Shown piece after piece: positions 25,978 through 34,843 of a stretch of DNA of 57,606 nt. Under the pieces are notes generated by a model, which saw only the letters and a program-made list of their open reading frames with translations, searched no databases and was not told the origin of the DNA. The position numbers and the translations under genes are program-made. The stretch's first letter is position 1. Each line of letters opens with the position of its first letter. This DNA comes from Arcobacter sp. LA11 (GTDB taxonomy: Bacteria; Campylobacterota; Campylobacteria; Campylobacterales; Arcobacteraceae): positions 1 through 57,606 of the forward strand of contig NZ_BDIR01000014.1 of the NCBI RefSeq assembly GCF_001895145.1, given 5' to 3'.

Positions 25978-25995
25978 GGTAAAATATTTTTTACC
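25978..25995. promoter_or_regulatory. Inverted repeat GGTAAAA-N4-TTTTACC before the formate dehydrogenase cluster
   Basis: A 7-base palindrome lies 14 bases before the ferredoxin start. Further GGTAAA/TTTACC half-sites occur at about 25890-25897 and 25919-25926. The 164-base gap between the binding-protein and ferredoxin genes thus holds several copies of one half-site and is the likely promoter and operator region of the fdh cluster. Confidence 0.4.
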
Positions 25996-26009
25996 AAAAG
26001 GTATGTAAG

Positions 26010-27713
26010 ATGCAAGAATTCATATATTATAATCCAAATGGAATTGATTTCCCACTTCCAGAAAAAATTGTTGTAACTGATTCTTTAATTGATAATTCTG
26101 ATTTTGACTATGTTGTTTCAAATACAAAAAGCATAAGATCAGAAATTACTGCAGATGAAATTGATTTTTATATTAACTATTCAAAAGATCCATTATCTTC
26201 AAAAATTAAAAATGTAGAAAAACTATATGAAGCAAATGCAATTAGATTTGATTTAGCACAAGATATTGTTTTTAAACAAGAAATATCAAATAAAGTTTTA
26301 CTTGTTTGTAATAATGAACAAAAGAAAGAAATACTTAAATCTATGGTTCCTGATGAATTTGATTTATTTCAAATTAGTGAAGAGATTATAAAAGAAATAA
26401 ACGGACATATTGGAAATTTATCTATTCTTGTTGATGATGAAGGAAAAGATGTTGAACTAAAAGTTGATCAAATTATTTGGTTTGATGAAAAAGATTTAGG
26501 TATGAAACAAAGCGGTTGTTTTGACCCTTTAAAAACTTCAATTGATGATGTCCTTGCAAATATTAGAACAAATATTACAAATTATGAATATAAAAAATTT
26601 ACTACATATGATAAAACAATCTGTCAATACCATGAAAGAAGAGAAGAAATTTGTGGAAAATGTGCAGAAGTTTGTCCTACTGTTGCTATTGTTAAAGATG
26701 ATGAGCAAAAACATTTAGAATTTTCTCAAATTGATTGTCATGGTTGTGGTGGATGTATATCAGTTTGTCCTTCAGGTGCAATTGAATACGCTCCTTCAAG
26801 TAGAGAGTCAATTTCTGAAATGAGTAGATTTTATGAAGGACAAATTCCTTTAGTAATTCCAGAGAAAATGAATATAGGTTCTTTAGCTGTAAAATTAAAA
26901 GAAAATATTTTACCTTTTAAAATTGAAGGGGAAAAGTTTTTACATGAAGCTACATTGTTAACATTATTACAAGAATCAGGTTCTCAAGTAATCTTCTATA
27001 CAGATTTTTTATCAAAAGGGACAAGAGATTCTATATCAATCTTAAATCAAATCTATCAAGCAAAGTATCAAAAAGATGCAATTTTATTAGCAATGACAAA
27101 AGAAGAATTAGTAAATGCAATAGAAGAAGTTGATTTTGTTGAGAATTCTAAATACAAATTAAATGATATGGAAATGAGAAAGAGGGAAATTTTTGCAATT
27201 AGATTATCTAATATTGTTGGAGAAGATGATTTAGGTGTTGTAACAACTGGTGAACATGTACATTATGGACATGTAAAAGTAAATGAATCTACATGTACTT
27301 TATGTCTATCTTGTGTAGGGGCCTGTAATGTAAATGCACTTATTGCAGATACAAGTGATAATACTTTAAGACTAAATGCTTCTTTATGTACTTCATGTGG
27401 ATATTGTGAAGTTTCATGTCCTGAAGGTAATTGTTTAACAATAGAACAAGATGTTATTAAATTAACTCCAGCTTGGTTTAAAGAAGAAATTTTAGCAAAA
27501 GATGAATTATTTCCATGTGTTGAATGTGGAAAAGAGTTTGCAACGACAAAAGCTATTGAAAAAATAGCAGCTGTAATGGGACCTATATTTAAAGCTGATC
27601 CAGTAAAAGAGAGAACTTTATATTGTTGTGAAGATTGTAAACCAAAAATCATGATGAAAAGTTATATGGCAAATCCAGAAGGATATAACAACAAAGAAGG
27701 AGTAAGTTTATAA
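26010..27713 (+). CDS. Polyferredoxin at the head of the formate dehydrogenase cluster
   Basis: A 567-residue cytoplasmic iron-sulfur protein. Clusters are bound by CGKCAEVCP, CHGCGGCISVCP, CTLCLSCVGAC and CTSCGYCEVSCPEGNC, about four [4Fe-4S] sites. A C-terminal zinc-ribbon-like CVEC...CCEDC pair follows. Genes of this type head the fdh operons of Campylobacter and relatives, but their role in electron transfer or maturation is not settled. It abuts the chaperone gene, sharing base 27713 (TAATG). Operon order makes a role in FDH biogenesis or in moving electrons from formate plausible. Confidence 0.8.
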   Translation: MQEFIYYNPNGIDFPLPEKIVVTDSLIDNSDFDYVVSNTKSIRSEITADEIDFYINYSKDPLSSKIKNVEKLYEANAIRFDLAQDIVFKQEISNKVLLVCNNEQKKEILKSMVPDEFDLFQISEEIIKEINGHIGNLSILVDDEGKDVELKVDQIIWFDEKDLGMKQSGCFDPLKTSIDDVLANIRTNITNYEYKKFTTYDKTICQYHERREEICGKCAEVCPTVAIVKDDEQKHLEFSQIDCHGCGGCISVCPSGAIEYAPSSRESISEMSRFYEGQIPLVIPEKMNIGSLAVKLKENILPFKIEGEKFLHEATLLTLLQESGSQVIFYTDFLSKGTRDSISILNQIYQAKYQKDAILLAMTKEELVNAIEEVDFVENSKYKLNDMEMRKREIFAIRLSNIVGEDDLGVVTTGEHVHYGHVKVNESTCTLCLSCVGACNVNALIADTSDNTLRLNASLCTSCGYCEVSCPEGNCLTIEQDVIKLTPAWFKEEILAKDELFPCVECGKEFATTKAIEKIAAVMGPIFKADPVKERTLYCCEDCKPKIMMKSYMANPEGYNNKEGVSL

Positions 27714-28477
27714 TGAATGATGTAAAAATAAATAAAGCAAGAGCTTTATACTACGGACTTTTTTCAAGATTCTTTGTCTTTACTACAGATAACAAAAGAT
27801 ACCTAGAATTAATAAGTTTAATAGATACTTTAAAAGAAAATCCATTAGATGCAACAACTGCTGAAGCTTTTGAAAATATAAGAAAAGTTCTAAAAAGCGA
27901 TTCGAATATTACTTTTATGAATGAATTTGATGACATTTTTCATTCTCCTGAAACTATGACTGTTAGAACTACAGCTTCATATTATGATGAAAATATTGAA
28001 AGTGGTAAAAAAAGAGTTGAGATGCAAAATTTCTTAGCAAAAACTAGAATTAGAAGAGATGAGAAAAAATATTCTGATTATGAAGACCATATTGGTTTTA
28101 TATTTACTGTTATGAGTGAACTTTGTGAGTTAGCAGCAGATGGCGAAGAACAATATATAAATACTGCTCATTGTATTTTTGAACAGATATTAAATGAGTT
28201 TGTAAATGATTTTTCTAAAGAAATATATGAACATGAATCAGCAAATATTTTTAAAGATGTAATAGTTATTTTAAAGGCATTTATGGAATTTGAAAGAATT
28301 TACTTAGAAGTATCTATTCCTTTAACTAAGCAACGAGTTGTTAAACAAACTCAAACTGAAGAGATTTCAGAAGAAGAAAAAGAGAGAAGAGCTAGAAATA
28401 GGGCATTAAGAGCAAGTGGACCTAAAAAAGAAGAAAAAGATGTATTTGTTACTTTCGATGTAGAGGATGATATTTAA
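27713..28477 (+). CDS. TorD/DmsD-family chaperone for formate dehydrogenase
   Basis: A 254-residue helical protein with the TorD-family start RALYYGLFSRFFVF and the family loop DYEDHIGFIF. Such chaperones hold the Tat-exported molybdo- or tungsto-enzyme until its cofactor is inserted. The Campylobacter jejuni counterpart in the same position is described as FdhM (from memory). The last 40 residues are highly charged (EEEKERRARNRALR) and look like a tail beyond the fold. Its likely client is FdhA, three genes downstream. Confidence 0.8.
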   Translation: MNDVKINKARALYYGLFSRFFVFTTDNKRYLELISLIDTLKENPLDATTAEAFENIRKVLKSDSNITFMNEFDDIFHSPETMTVRTTASYYDENIESGKKRVEMQNFLAKTRIRRDEKKYSDYEDHIGFIFTVMSELCELAADGEEQYINTAHCIFEQILNEFVNDFSKEIYEHESANIFKDVIVILKAFMEFERIYLEVSIPLTKQRVVKQTQTEEISEEEKERRARNRALRASGPKKEEKDVFVTFDVEDDI

Positions 28478-28569
28478 TATCATCTTCTTTTTTGAAATAT
28501 AAGTAAGACAAAATTGTTTGTTTTATTTATGTCTCAAATTATGGGGCAAATACAAAATAAGGAGCAACT

Positions 28570-28776
28570 ATGCAAGAGAGTAGAAGAGATTTTGCCAAAA
28601 AAACTGCGTTAGTTGTAGGTGCCACGGCTGTGGGTGCCACTGCTTTAGCTGCTGCTAATAGCGAGGCTTCTTATGAAGCTAATTCAAATGGTGTTGTTGT
28701 AGGGAACTCTCCTAAAAAAGAAGTTCTATACAAAAAAACTAAAGCTTGGGAAGATTTTTACAAACAAGCTTTATAA
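28570..28776 (+). CDS. Small twin-arginine-signal protein of the fdh operon
   Basis: A 68-residue protein with Tat motif SRRDFAKK followed by a hydrophobic Ala/Val/Gly segment and a short mature part of about 35 residues (SPKKEVLYKKTKAWEDFYKQ). AAGGAG lies 5 bases before the ATG and fdhA follows after 18 bases. Comparable mini-Tat proteins precede fdhA in other Campylobacterota and are often named only for their signal. It might be a small periplasmic subunit or assembly factor for FDH; which is unknown. Confidence 0.8.
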   Translation: MQESRRDFAKKTALVVGATAVGATALAAANSEASYEANSNGVVVGNSPKKEVLYKKTKAWEDFYKQAL

Positions 28777-28794
28777 AAAAGTAAGGAGTAGCGT

Positions 28795-31626
28795 ATGTCG
28801 GTTAGTACATATGATGCGCTTAAAGCAAAAGTTGGTAGACGGTCGTTTTTAAAAATGGCTGCTATTGCTACTGCTGTAGGTGCAACTAGTGCTTTTGCGA
28901 ATGATAGCGTAACTAGAGCTGCAACGGAAGAGGAAGTTAAAAATCCTTTCCCTGGTTCAACTAAAGTTAAAACTATCTGTACTGCATGTTCAGTTGGATG
29001 TGGTATTATCGCCGAAGTACAAAATGGTGTGTGGGTAAGACAAGAAGTTGCACAAGATCATCCAATTTCGCTTGGTGGTCATTGTTGTAAAGGTGCCGAT
29101 ATGATTGATATGGTTAGGTCTGAAGTTAGACTTAAACATCCAATGGTAAAAGAAGGTGGAAAATGGAAGAGATTATCTTGGGATGATGCATTAGACAGAA
29201 TCGCAAATAAATTAAAATCTTCACACGAAACAGCAGGACCAGATTCAGCAATGTTCTTAGGGTCTGCAAAATTAAGTACAGAGCAAGCTTACTATTTTAG
29301 AAAGTTTGCAGCAATGTATGGAACAAATAATATAGATCATCAAGCTAGAATTTGACATAGTGCTACAGTCGCCGGGGTGGCGAATACATGGGGTTACGGT
29401 GCTATGACAAACTCACTTGGAGATATCCAAAATGCGAAAGCAATTATTATTTTTGGAGCAAATCCTGCGGTTAATCACCCAGTTGGATTTCAACATTTCC
29501 TAAAGGCTAAGGAACAAAACAATGCAAAGATCATTGTTGTTGATCCTGTATTTACTAAAACTGCTGCAAAAGCAGATCATTTTTGTAGAGTGAGACCTGG
29601 AACAGATATTCCATTTATGTATGGAATGTTACATCTTATTTTTAAAAATGGTTGGCATGATAAGAAATTTATCAGCGACAGAGTTTATGGTATGGATGAT
29701 GTAATGGAAGAAGCTAAAAAGTGGACTCCAGAAAAAGTTGAAGATGTTACAGGTGTTCCTGCTGACCAACTGATTCAAATTACAAGATTATATGCAAAAT
29801 CTACTCCTGGTACATTAATTTGGGCTATGGGTTTAACACAACATACAATTGGGTCTTCTAATACTAGACTTGCTCCAATCGTTCAACTTGCTCTTGGTAA
29901 CATGGGTATTGAAGGTGGTGGAACAAATATTCTTAGAGGTCACGATAATGTTCAAGGTGCTACTGATATGTGTTGTTTATCACACACATTACCTGGGTAC
30001 TATGGGTTAAGTGATGGTTCATGGAAGTACTTCGCAAAATCTTGGGGTGTTGATTATGAATGGTTAAAAGGAAGATTTAAAACAAAAGATTGGATGAATA
30101 AAAAAGGATTCACACTATCTAGATGGTGGGCTGGTGTATTAAACGGTAAAAATGGTAATGATAAAATCCATAATGCTGGTACTGGTTTAAAAAATCTTTT
30201 TGTAATGGGTAATGGTATTACTTCAATTGCACAGCAAGCAAAAGTTAAAGAAGGGTTAGACAACTTAGACATGATTGTTCTTTGTGATCCTTTTGTAAAT
30301 GAAGCTGCTATTTTAACTGATAAACAAGATGATGTATTTATTTTACCTTCTGCTACTCAGTTTGAAACATCTGGTTCAGTTACTGCTACTAATAGATCTG
30401 CACAATGGAGATCAAAAGTTGTAGAGCCAATGTATGAGTCTAAAACAGACCAAGACATTATGTTTGAATTAGCAAAAAGACTAGATTTCTTTGATCAATA
30501 TACTCAAGGAATGAAAGTAAAAGAAAATAAAAAAGATTTTACATGGCCTGAAGATGCTACTGATGAAATTGCAAGAATTATTAAGACTATTGGTCTTACT
30601 GGATGGACTGCAAAGAGAATTAAAAAGCATACAGAAAACTGGCATATGTTTGATCAAATTTCTGGACGTGGATACGGTGAAATGAAAGGTGAATATTATG
30701 GTTTACCTTGGCCTGTATGGACAGAAAATCATGGTGGAAGTCCTTTACTATATAACATTAATAGAAGTGTTAAAGATGGTGGTATGGGATTCAGAAATAG
30801 ATTTGGACTAGAGCATGATGGTCATGACTTATTAGCTGGAACTGGTTCTGCACCAAAGAATTCTTCAAATAAAGATGGTTATCCAGAGATTACAAGAGAC
30901 AATATTGAAAAAGTTCTTGGAATTACGTTAACTGCTGATGAGAAGAAAAAAATAGGTAAAAACTGGAAAGTTGATACTTCTAATATTATTGCAGAGAAAT
31001 GTATGGAAAGAGGAATTGCTCCATATGGTAATGCAAAAGCTAGAGCAAAAGTATGGACATTCCCTGATGCAATACCTATTCACAGAGAGCCATTACACTC
31101 TCCAAGACAAGATTTAGTTAAAAAATATCCTAACTATGCGGATAAAGGGAATCATTATAGAGTTGATACTCAATATATAACTAAACAAAATGAGAAAGAT
31201 TGGTCAAAAGAGTTCCCTGTTAACTTAGTTACAGGAAGACTTGTAAATATGAATGGTGCTGGTATGGAAAATAGAGCAAGTAAATATCTTGCTGCATTAA
31301 CTCCAGAGATGTTTTGTGATATTAATCCAGACCTTGCAGGAAGACATGGTATTAGAGATGGTGCTATGATGTGGATTCACTCTCCTGAAGGAACTAAGAT
31401 TAAAGTTAAAGCAAAATACTCTCATAGTGTTAGTGAAGATAGAATCTTTATGCCATTTCACTTCGCAGGTGTTTTCCAGGGTGAAGATTTATCGCACAAA
31501 TATCCAAAAGGTACTAAACCTTATGCAATTGGTGAAAGTGCTAATACAGTTACAAATTACGGTTACGACATCATCACTCAGATTCCTGAGACTAAAGGTG
31601 GATTATGTCGAATCGAACTTGCGTAA
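28795..31626 (+). CDS. fdhA: Formate dehydrogenase catalytic subunit FdhA (selenoprotein, Sec187)
   Basis: A 943-residue bis-MGD enzyme that oxidises formate to CO2 in the periplasm. Tat signal VGRRSFLKMAA is followed by an N-terminal [4Fe-4S] site (Cys62, 65, 69 and Cys97 or 98). The frame is interrupted by TGA at 29353-29355 within HQARI-U-HSATVAG, the place of the metal-binding Sec in FDH-N-type enzymes. A SECIS-like hairpin follows. Standard ORF calling would split it into 186 and about 749 residues. The tup genes downstream suggest tungsten rather than molybdenum, but sequence alone does not prove it. FdhB and FdhC follow. Confidence 0.97.
29356..29383 (+). promoter_or_regulatory. SECIS-like hairpin after the fdhA UGA
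   Basis: TCGCC (29369-29373) pairs with GGCGA (29379-29383) around a GGGGT loop. The stem starts 14 nt after the UGA, close to the E. coli fdhF arrangement, and would be bound by SelB. Confidence 0.75.
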
Positions 31627-31636
31627 GGAGTGCTAG

Positions 31637-32248
31637 ATGAGTAGTAGTGAAAATGCTAGATTAAAATTTTACTGTGACGAACATAGATGTATTCAATGTG
31701 ATGGATGTTCAGTTGCTTGTGCCGAAGCGCACGAATTACCAGCAGGCATTAATAGAAGAAAAGTAATTACTATGAATGAAGGTATTCAAGACCTTGAATA
31801 TTCATTGTCAATTGCTTGTATGCATTGTAACGATGCACCTTGTGAGCAGGTTTGTCCAGTAGATTGTTTCTATATCAGAGAAGATGGAATTGTTCTTCAT
31901 GATAAAGATAAGTGTATTGGTTGTGCGTATTGTTTATATGCTTGTCCTTTTGGAGCACCACAATTTCCACAAACTGGAGCTTTTGGTTCAAAAGGTGCAA
32001 TGGATAAATGTACAATGTGTGCTGGTGGACCTCTTGAAACAAATAGTGCTCATGAAAGAGAACTATATGGTCAAAATAGAATATCTGAAGGTAAAGTTCC
32101 TGTTTGTGCAGCAATGTGTTCAACAAAAGCTTTACTTGTAGGTGATGCGACAGAAGTTGCAGCAATCTATAGAGAAAGAGTTCTATCAGTAGGTCACGGT
32201 GTTAAAACTCAACCATATGGTTGGAGCACAGCGTACGGATCTAAATAG
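31637..32248 (+). CDS. fdhB: Formate dehydrogenase iron-sulfur subunit FdhB
   Basis: A 203-residue ferredoxin-type subunit with four cysteine clusters: CIQCDGCSVAC, CMHCNDAPCEQVCP, CIGCAYCLYACP and CTMC...CAAMC. This four-cluster chain passes electrons from FdhA to the cytochrome b subunit. It lacks a C-terminal membrane anchor such as that of E. coli FdnH. RBS AAGGAG precedes the ATG and it sits 10 bases after fdhA. It is probably exported with FdhA by the Tat system. Confidence 0.95.
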   Translation: MSSSENARLKFYCDEHRCIQCDGCSVACAEAHELPAGINRRKVITMNEGIQDLEYSLSIACMHCNDAPCEQVCPVDCFYIREDGIVLHDKDKCIGCAYCLYACPFGAPQFPQTGAFGSKGAMDKCTMCAGGPLETNSAHERELYGQNRISEGKVPVCAAMCSTKALLVGDATEVAAIYRERVLSVGHGVKTQPYGWSTAYGSK

Positions 32249-32250
32249 GT

Positions 32251-33156
32251 ATGAATATGAAAAGCAAATATATTATTCTTGCTTTAGTAGCATTATCAAC
32301 ATTAGCCTTTGGTGCTAATGCTGATAGTGCAATCTATGGTAAAGATTTAATTCCAAATATTCTAGGTTATGATCAAAAAGGTTCTTTACATTTAGGATAC
32401 TACTTTACGCTTATGCAAAGTACTTACTTTAAACCTTTGTTTTTAGGAGTATTAATAGGTGTACCAGCAGCTTTTCTAATTCATTATCTTGTAATTGGAC
32501 CAATGGTTTTTTCTCATGATAGAAAAAAAATATATGTTTTTACATTGTTCAATAGAATAGTACACGCAATTGCAGCTATCGCATTTATATTACTTATCCC
32601 AACTGGGTTAATAATAATGTTTGGTAGTACTTTTGGTGGTGGTACTTTTGTTACAGCTTGTAGAGAAATTCATGCAATCTCAACACTTTTATTTATTATT
32701 AGTGTATTTCCAATGTTCTTTATGTGGGCAAGATGGATGTTCCTTCATTGGGATGATATCAAATGGTTAATGATTGTTGGTGGATATTTAAATAAAGATA
32801 AAAAACCAGTTCCTGCAGGTAAGTTTAATGCAGGTCAAAAAACTTGGTTTTGGTTAGCCACTTTAGGTGGTGTAGTGATGATTCTTACTGGTGCAGCTAT
32901 GTATTTTCAGGATTTTAGACTTGAAATTTTAGCTTCAAATGGTATTTCTCAAATTGATTTCTTAAGAGCAAGTGCACTTATACATAATGCTTTAGGTTTA
33001 GGTGTTACAGCGTTATTCTTTGTTCATTTGTATATGTCAATTTTTGCAATTAAAGGTGCAATTCACTCAATTATAACTGGATATAAAGAAGAAGAGGAAG
33101 TTGAAATTCTTCATAGTTCTTATTATAAAAAGTTAAAAGAGAAAAAAGAAATATAA
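32251..33156 (+). CDS. fdhC: Formate dehydrogenase cytochrome b subunit FdhC
   Basis: A 301-residue membrane protein with a signal-like N-terminus (IILALVALSTLAFGANA) and four membrane helices. His in FNRIVHAIAA, REIHAIS, ALIHNALG and FVHLYMS are likely haem b ligands. It accepts electrons from FdhB and reduces menaquinone. It begins 2 bases after fdhB and ends the structural part of the operon at a strong terminator. Confidence 0.92.
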   Translation: MNMKSKYIILALVALSTLAFGANADSAIYGKDLIPNILGYDQKGSLHLGYYFTLMQSTYFKPLFLGVLIGVPAAFLIHYLVIGPMVFSHDRKKIYVFTLFNRIVHAIAAIAFILLIPTGLIIMFGSTFGGGTFVTACREIHAISTLLFIISVFPMFFMWARWMFLHWDDIKWLMIVGGYLNKDKKPVPAGKFNAGQKTWFWLATLGGVVMILTGAAMYFQDFRLEILASNGISQIDFLRASALIHNALGLGVTALFFVHLYMSIFAIKGAIHSIITGYKEEEEVEILHSSYYKKLKEKKEI

Positions 33157-33161
33157 AAACT

Positions 33162-33187
33162 AGTCCCTTTTGGGGACTGTTTTTTTT
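33162..33187 (+). terminator. Rho-independent terminator after fdhC
   Basis: Stem AGTCCC / GGGACT with a 5-base loop, followed by eight T at 33180-33187. It separates the structural fdh genes from the fdhD-tup operon. Confidence 0.9.
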
Positions 33188-33194
33188 GATATTA

Positions 33195-33248
33195 AATATG
33201 CTGATTTTGCATAGTTTAAAATATTAAAATATGCAAAAAATGCATATT
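33195..33248. promoter_or_regulatory. Paired ATATGC-GCATAT inverted repeats before fdhD
   Basis: AATATGCA (33228-33235) and TGCATATT (33241-33248) form a perfect inverted repeat with a 5-base centre. A weaker copy, TATGC-N7-GCATA, is at 33197-33213. The sites immediately precede the RBS of fdhD and are candidate operators, perhaps for the ModE-like regulator encoded two genes downstream. Confidence 0.45.
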
Positions 33249-33260
33249 AAGAGGAAAAAT

Positions 33261-34049
33261 ATGGATAATTCAAAATATCTGAAAAAAATCATCATTGATA
33301 AAGTAGCTGGTGATGAAGTAATTGAAGTAGAGGATGTAACAATTGAAGAGGCAAGACTGAATGTCTTTTTAAATGGTAACAAGGCTATTTCAATGATGTG
33401 TATTCCACTTGACCAAGAAGCTCACGCCATTGGTTTCTTGATGAGTGAAAACATAATTTCTTCAGTAGATGATATTGAAGAAATAACATTAAGTGAAAAT
33501 GGACTAAGAGTTGATATTAAAGCAGCAGTTGATGCCAGCTCTTTAGATAATTTATACAAGGAAAAAACACTTGTAAGTGGTTGTGGTGGTGGAGTTACTG
33601 GAAATATTGCAGGTTCAGTAGAAGTCCCATTTAACCAAACAAATTTTGTAGTTGCCCCAGAGATTATTAGTAGAGAAGTAAAAATATTTTATCGTGATAG
33701 CGAATTATATATGTTAACTGGATGTGTTCATAAAGCAATGTTATATTTAGAAGATGGAAGTACTGTTACATCTGAAGATATAGGAAGACATAACGCAATT
33801 GATAAAGTTGTTGGAAAATGTAAATTAAAAGGTATAGATACAACAAAGTCTGTACTTTTTGTATCTGGACGATTAAGCTCAGAGATGGTTGTAAAAGCAG
33901 TTATGCATAAAATTCCAATAGTTGTATCAAGAACAGCACCAACTCACCTAGGTGTTAAAACAGCCCATACTCATGGTATTACACTAATTGGTTTTGCAAG
34001 AGGTAAAAAGATGAATGTTTATACTCATTCAGGAAGAGTAATAAGATAA
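33261..34049 (+). CDS. fdhD: Formate dehydrogenase accessory sulfurtransferase FdhD
   Basis: A 262-residue protein that hands sulfur to the bis-MGD metal centre of formate dehydrogenase. Motifs are ISMMCIPLDQEAHAIGFL, the cysteine loop LVSGCGGG, the conserved GCVHKAML and SEDIGRHNAIDKVVG, and SRTAPTHLGV. ATG 33261 has AAGAGG 6 bases upstream; an ATG 10 codons earlier lies within the inverted repeat and is not used in my view. The active loop has one Cys (GCGGG) where E. coli has CGVC. First gene of the fdhD-modE-moeA-tup operon. Confidence 0.92.
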   Translation: MDNSKYLKKIIIDKVAGDEVIEVEDVTIEEARLNVFLNGNKAISMMCIPLDQEAHAIGFLMSENIISSVDDIEEITLSENGLRVDIKAAVDASSLDNLYKEKTLVSGCGGGVTGNIAGSVEVPFNQTNFVVAPEIISREVKIFYRDSELYMLTGCVHKAMLYLEDGSTVTSEDIGRHNAIDKVVGKCKLKGIDTTKSVLFVSGRLSSEMVVKAVMHKIPIVVSRTAPTHLGVKTAHTHGITLIGFARGKKMNVYTHSGRVIR

Positions 34050-34053
34050 ATTT

Positions 34054-34473
34054 ATGGCCAAGTTAAATAAAGATATACAATTGGATGAGACTCAAAAAGA
34101 GCTTATTTTGACAAACTTAGATGATGATGGAAAATTATCTTGTTTAAAAGCTTTTAAAGTTGCTCATCTTATTGGTATCAAATCTACTGATATGATAGAT
34201 GCTTGTGAAAGTATAGGGATTAAAATATCAAATTGTGAACTTGGCTTTTTTGACAAAATTAAATTTGAAAATGCCAAAACAGCTGTTTATAACAAAATAT
34301 CTCAAAATTTTACACAGAATAAAGATATTTCGTGTAAAACGCTTTGGTATATATCAAAACAATCAAGTTTTAGACAAGTAGGAAATAGTATTAAACATAG
34401 CGATATTGAAACAATTCGTTGTCAACTTGGTTGTTTTCATAAAAGAAAGGAACACGATGAAATCAAAAATTAA
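34054..34473 (+). CDS. Cys-rich protein with an internal duplication, between fdhD and modE
   Basis: A 139-residue protein I cannot assign to a named family. Two modules of about 38 residues are similar: the first runs LSCLKAFKVAHLIGI...SNCELGFF, the second ISCKTLWYISKQSSF...IRCQLGCF. Each looks like a small helix-turn-helix with Cys at both ends and the ending C[EQ]LG[FC]F. Metal or cofactor binding, or DNA binding, is conceivable. It begins 4 bases after fdhD, and its 3' end overlaps the modE start by 17 bases, so it is part of the maturation operon. Confidence 0.7.
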   Translation: MAKLNKDIQLDETQKELILTNLDDDGKLSCLKAFKVAHLIGIKSTDMIDACESIGIKISNCELGFFDKIKFENAKTAVYNKISQNFTQNKDISCKTLWYISKQSSFRQVGNSIKHSDIETIRCQLGCFHKRKEHDEIKN

Positions 34474-34843
34474 AGTATGGATTGAAGATAGTGAAGAAAA
34501 TCTAGTCTTTGGTGGGGGAAAAACTCAAATACTTGAGCTTATTGATGAAACGGGTTCTATTTCAGAAGCCTCGAAAAGAGCTGGAATGAATTATAAAAAA
34601 GCATGGAGTCATATAAAAATACTTCAAGAGTATATAGATGATGAACTTGTAATAGTAAATAAAGGAAGAAACTCTGGAGGTACAACACTTACTCCTAAAG
34701 CAAAAGAATTAGTGGAGAAGTTTAAAACCTTTAGATATGAAGTTAAAGAGTTTTCAGAAAATAGATTCAATGAAATATTTATAAAAAATGAAAAAATGAT
34801 TCAGTGTTCAAAAGAACATACAAAAGAGAGCATAGATGTATAA
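34457..34843 (+). CDS. modE: ModE-family regulator, DNA-binding domain only
   Basis: A 128-residue protein with the ModE winged helix: QILELIDETGSISEASKRAG, MNYKKAWSHI, RNSGGTTLTPKAKELV. The molybdate-binding TOBE/MOP tail of E. coli ModE is missing, so it senses metal by another means or acts through a partner. ATG 34457 has AAAGG 6 bases upstream; an in-frame ATG 17 codons earlier has no ribosome site. Expected to control Mo/W uptake and cofactor genes such as its own operon. Confidence 0.85.
   Translation: MKSKIKVWIEDSEENLVFGGGKTQILELIDETGSISEASKRAGMNYKKAWSHIKILQEYIDDELVIVNKGRNSGGTTLTPKAKELVEKFKTFRYEVKEFSENRFNEIFIKNEKMIQCSKEHTKESIDV

Noticed and set aside
29353-29355. Frameshift or nonsense mutation in fdhA
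   Set aside because: TGA at the catalytic Sec position with a SECIS hairpin and a full Sec machinery; read as selenocysteine.
31875-32165. Overlapping ORFs on both strands within fdhB
   Set aside because: Shadows of the Cys-rich fdhB frame.
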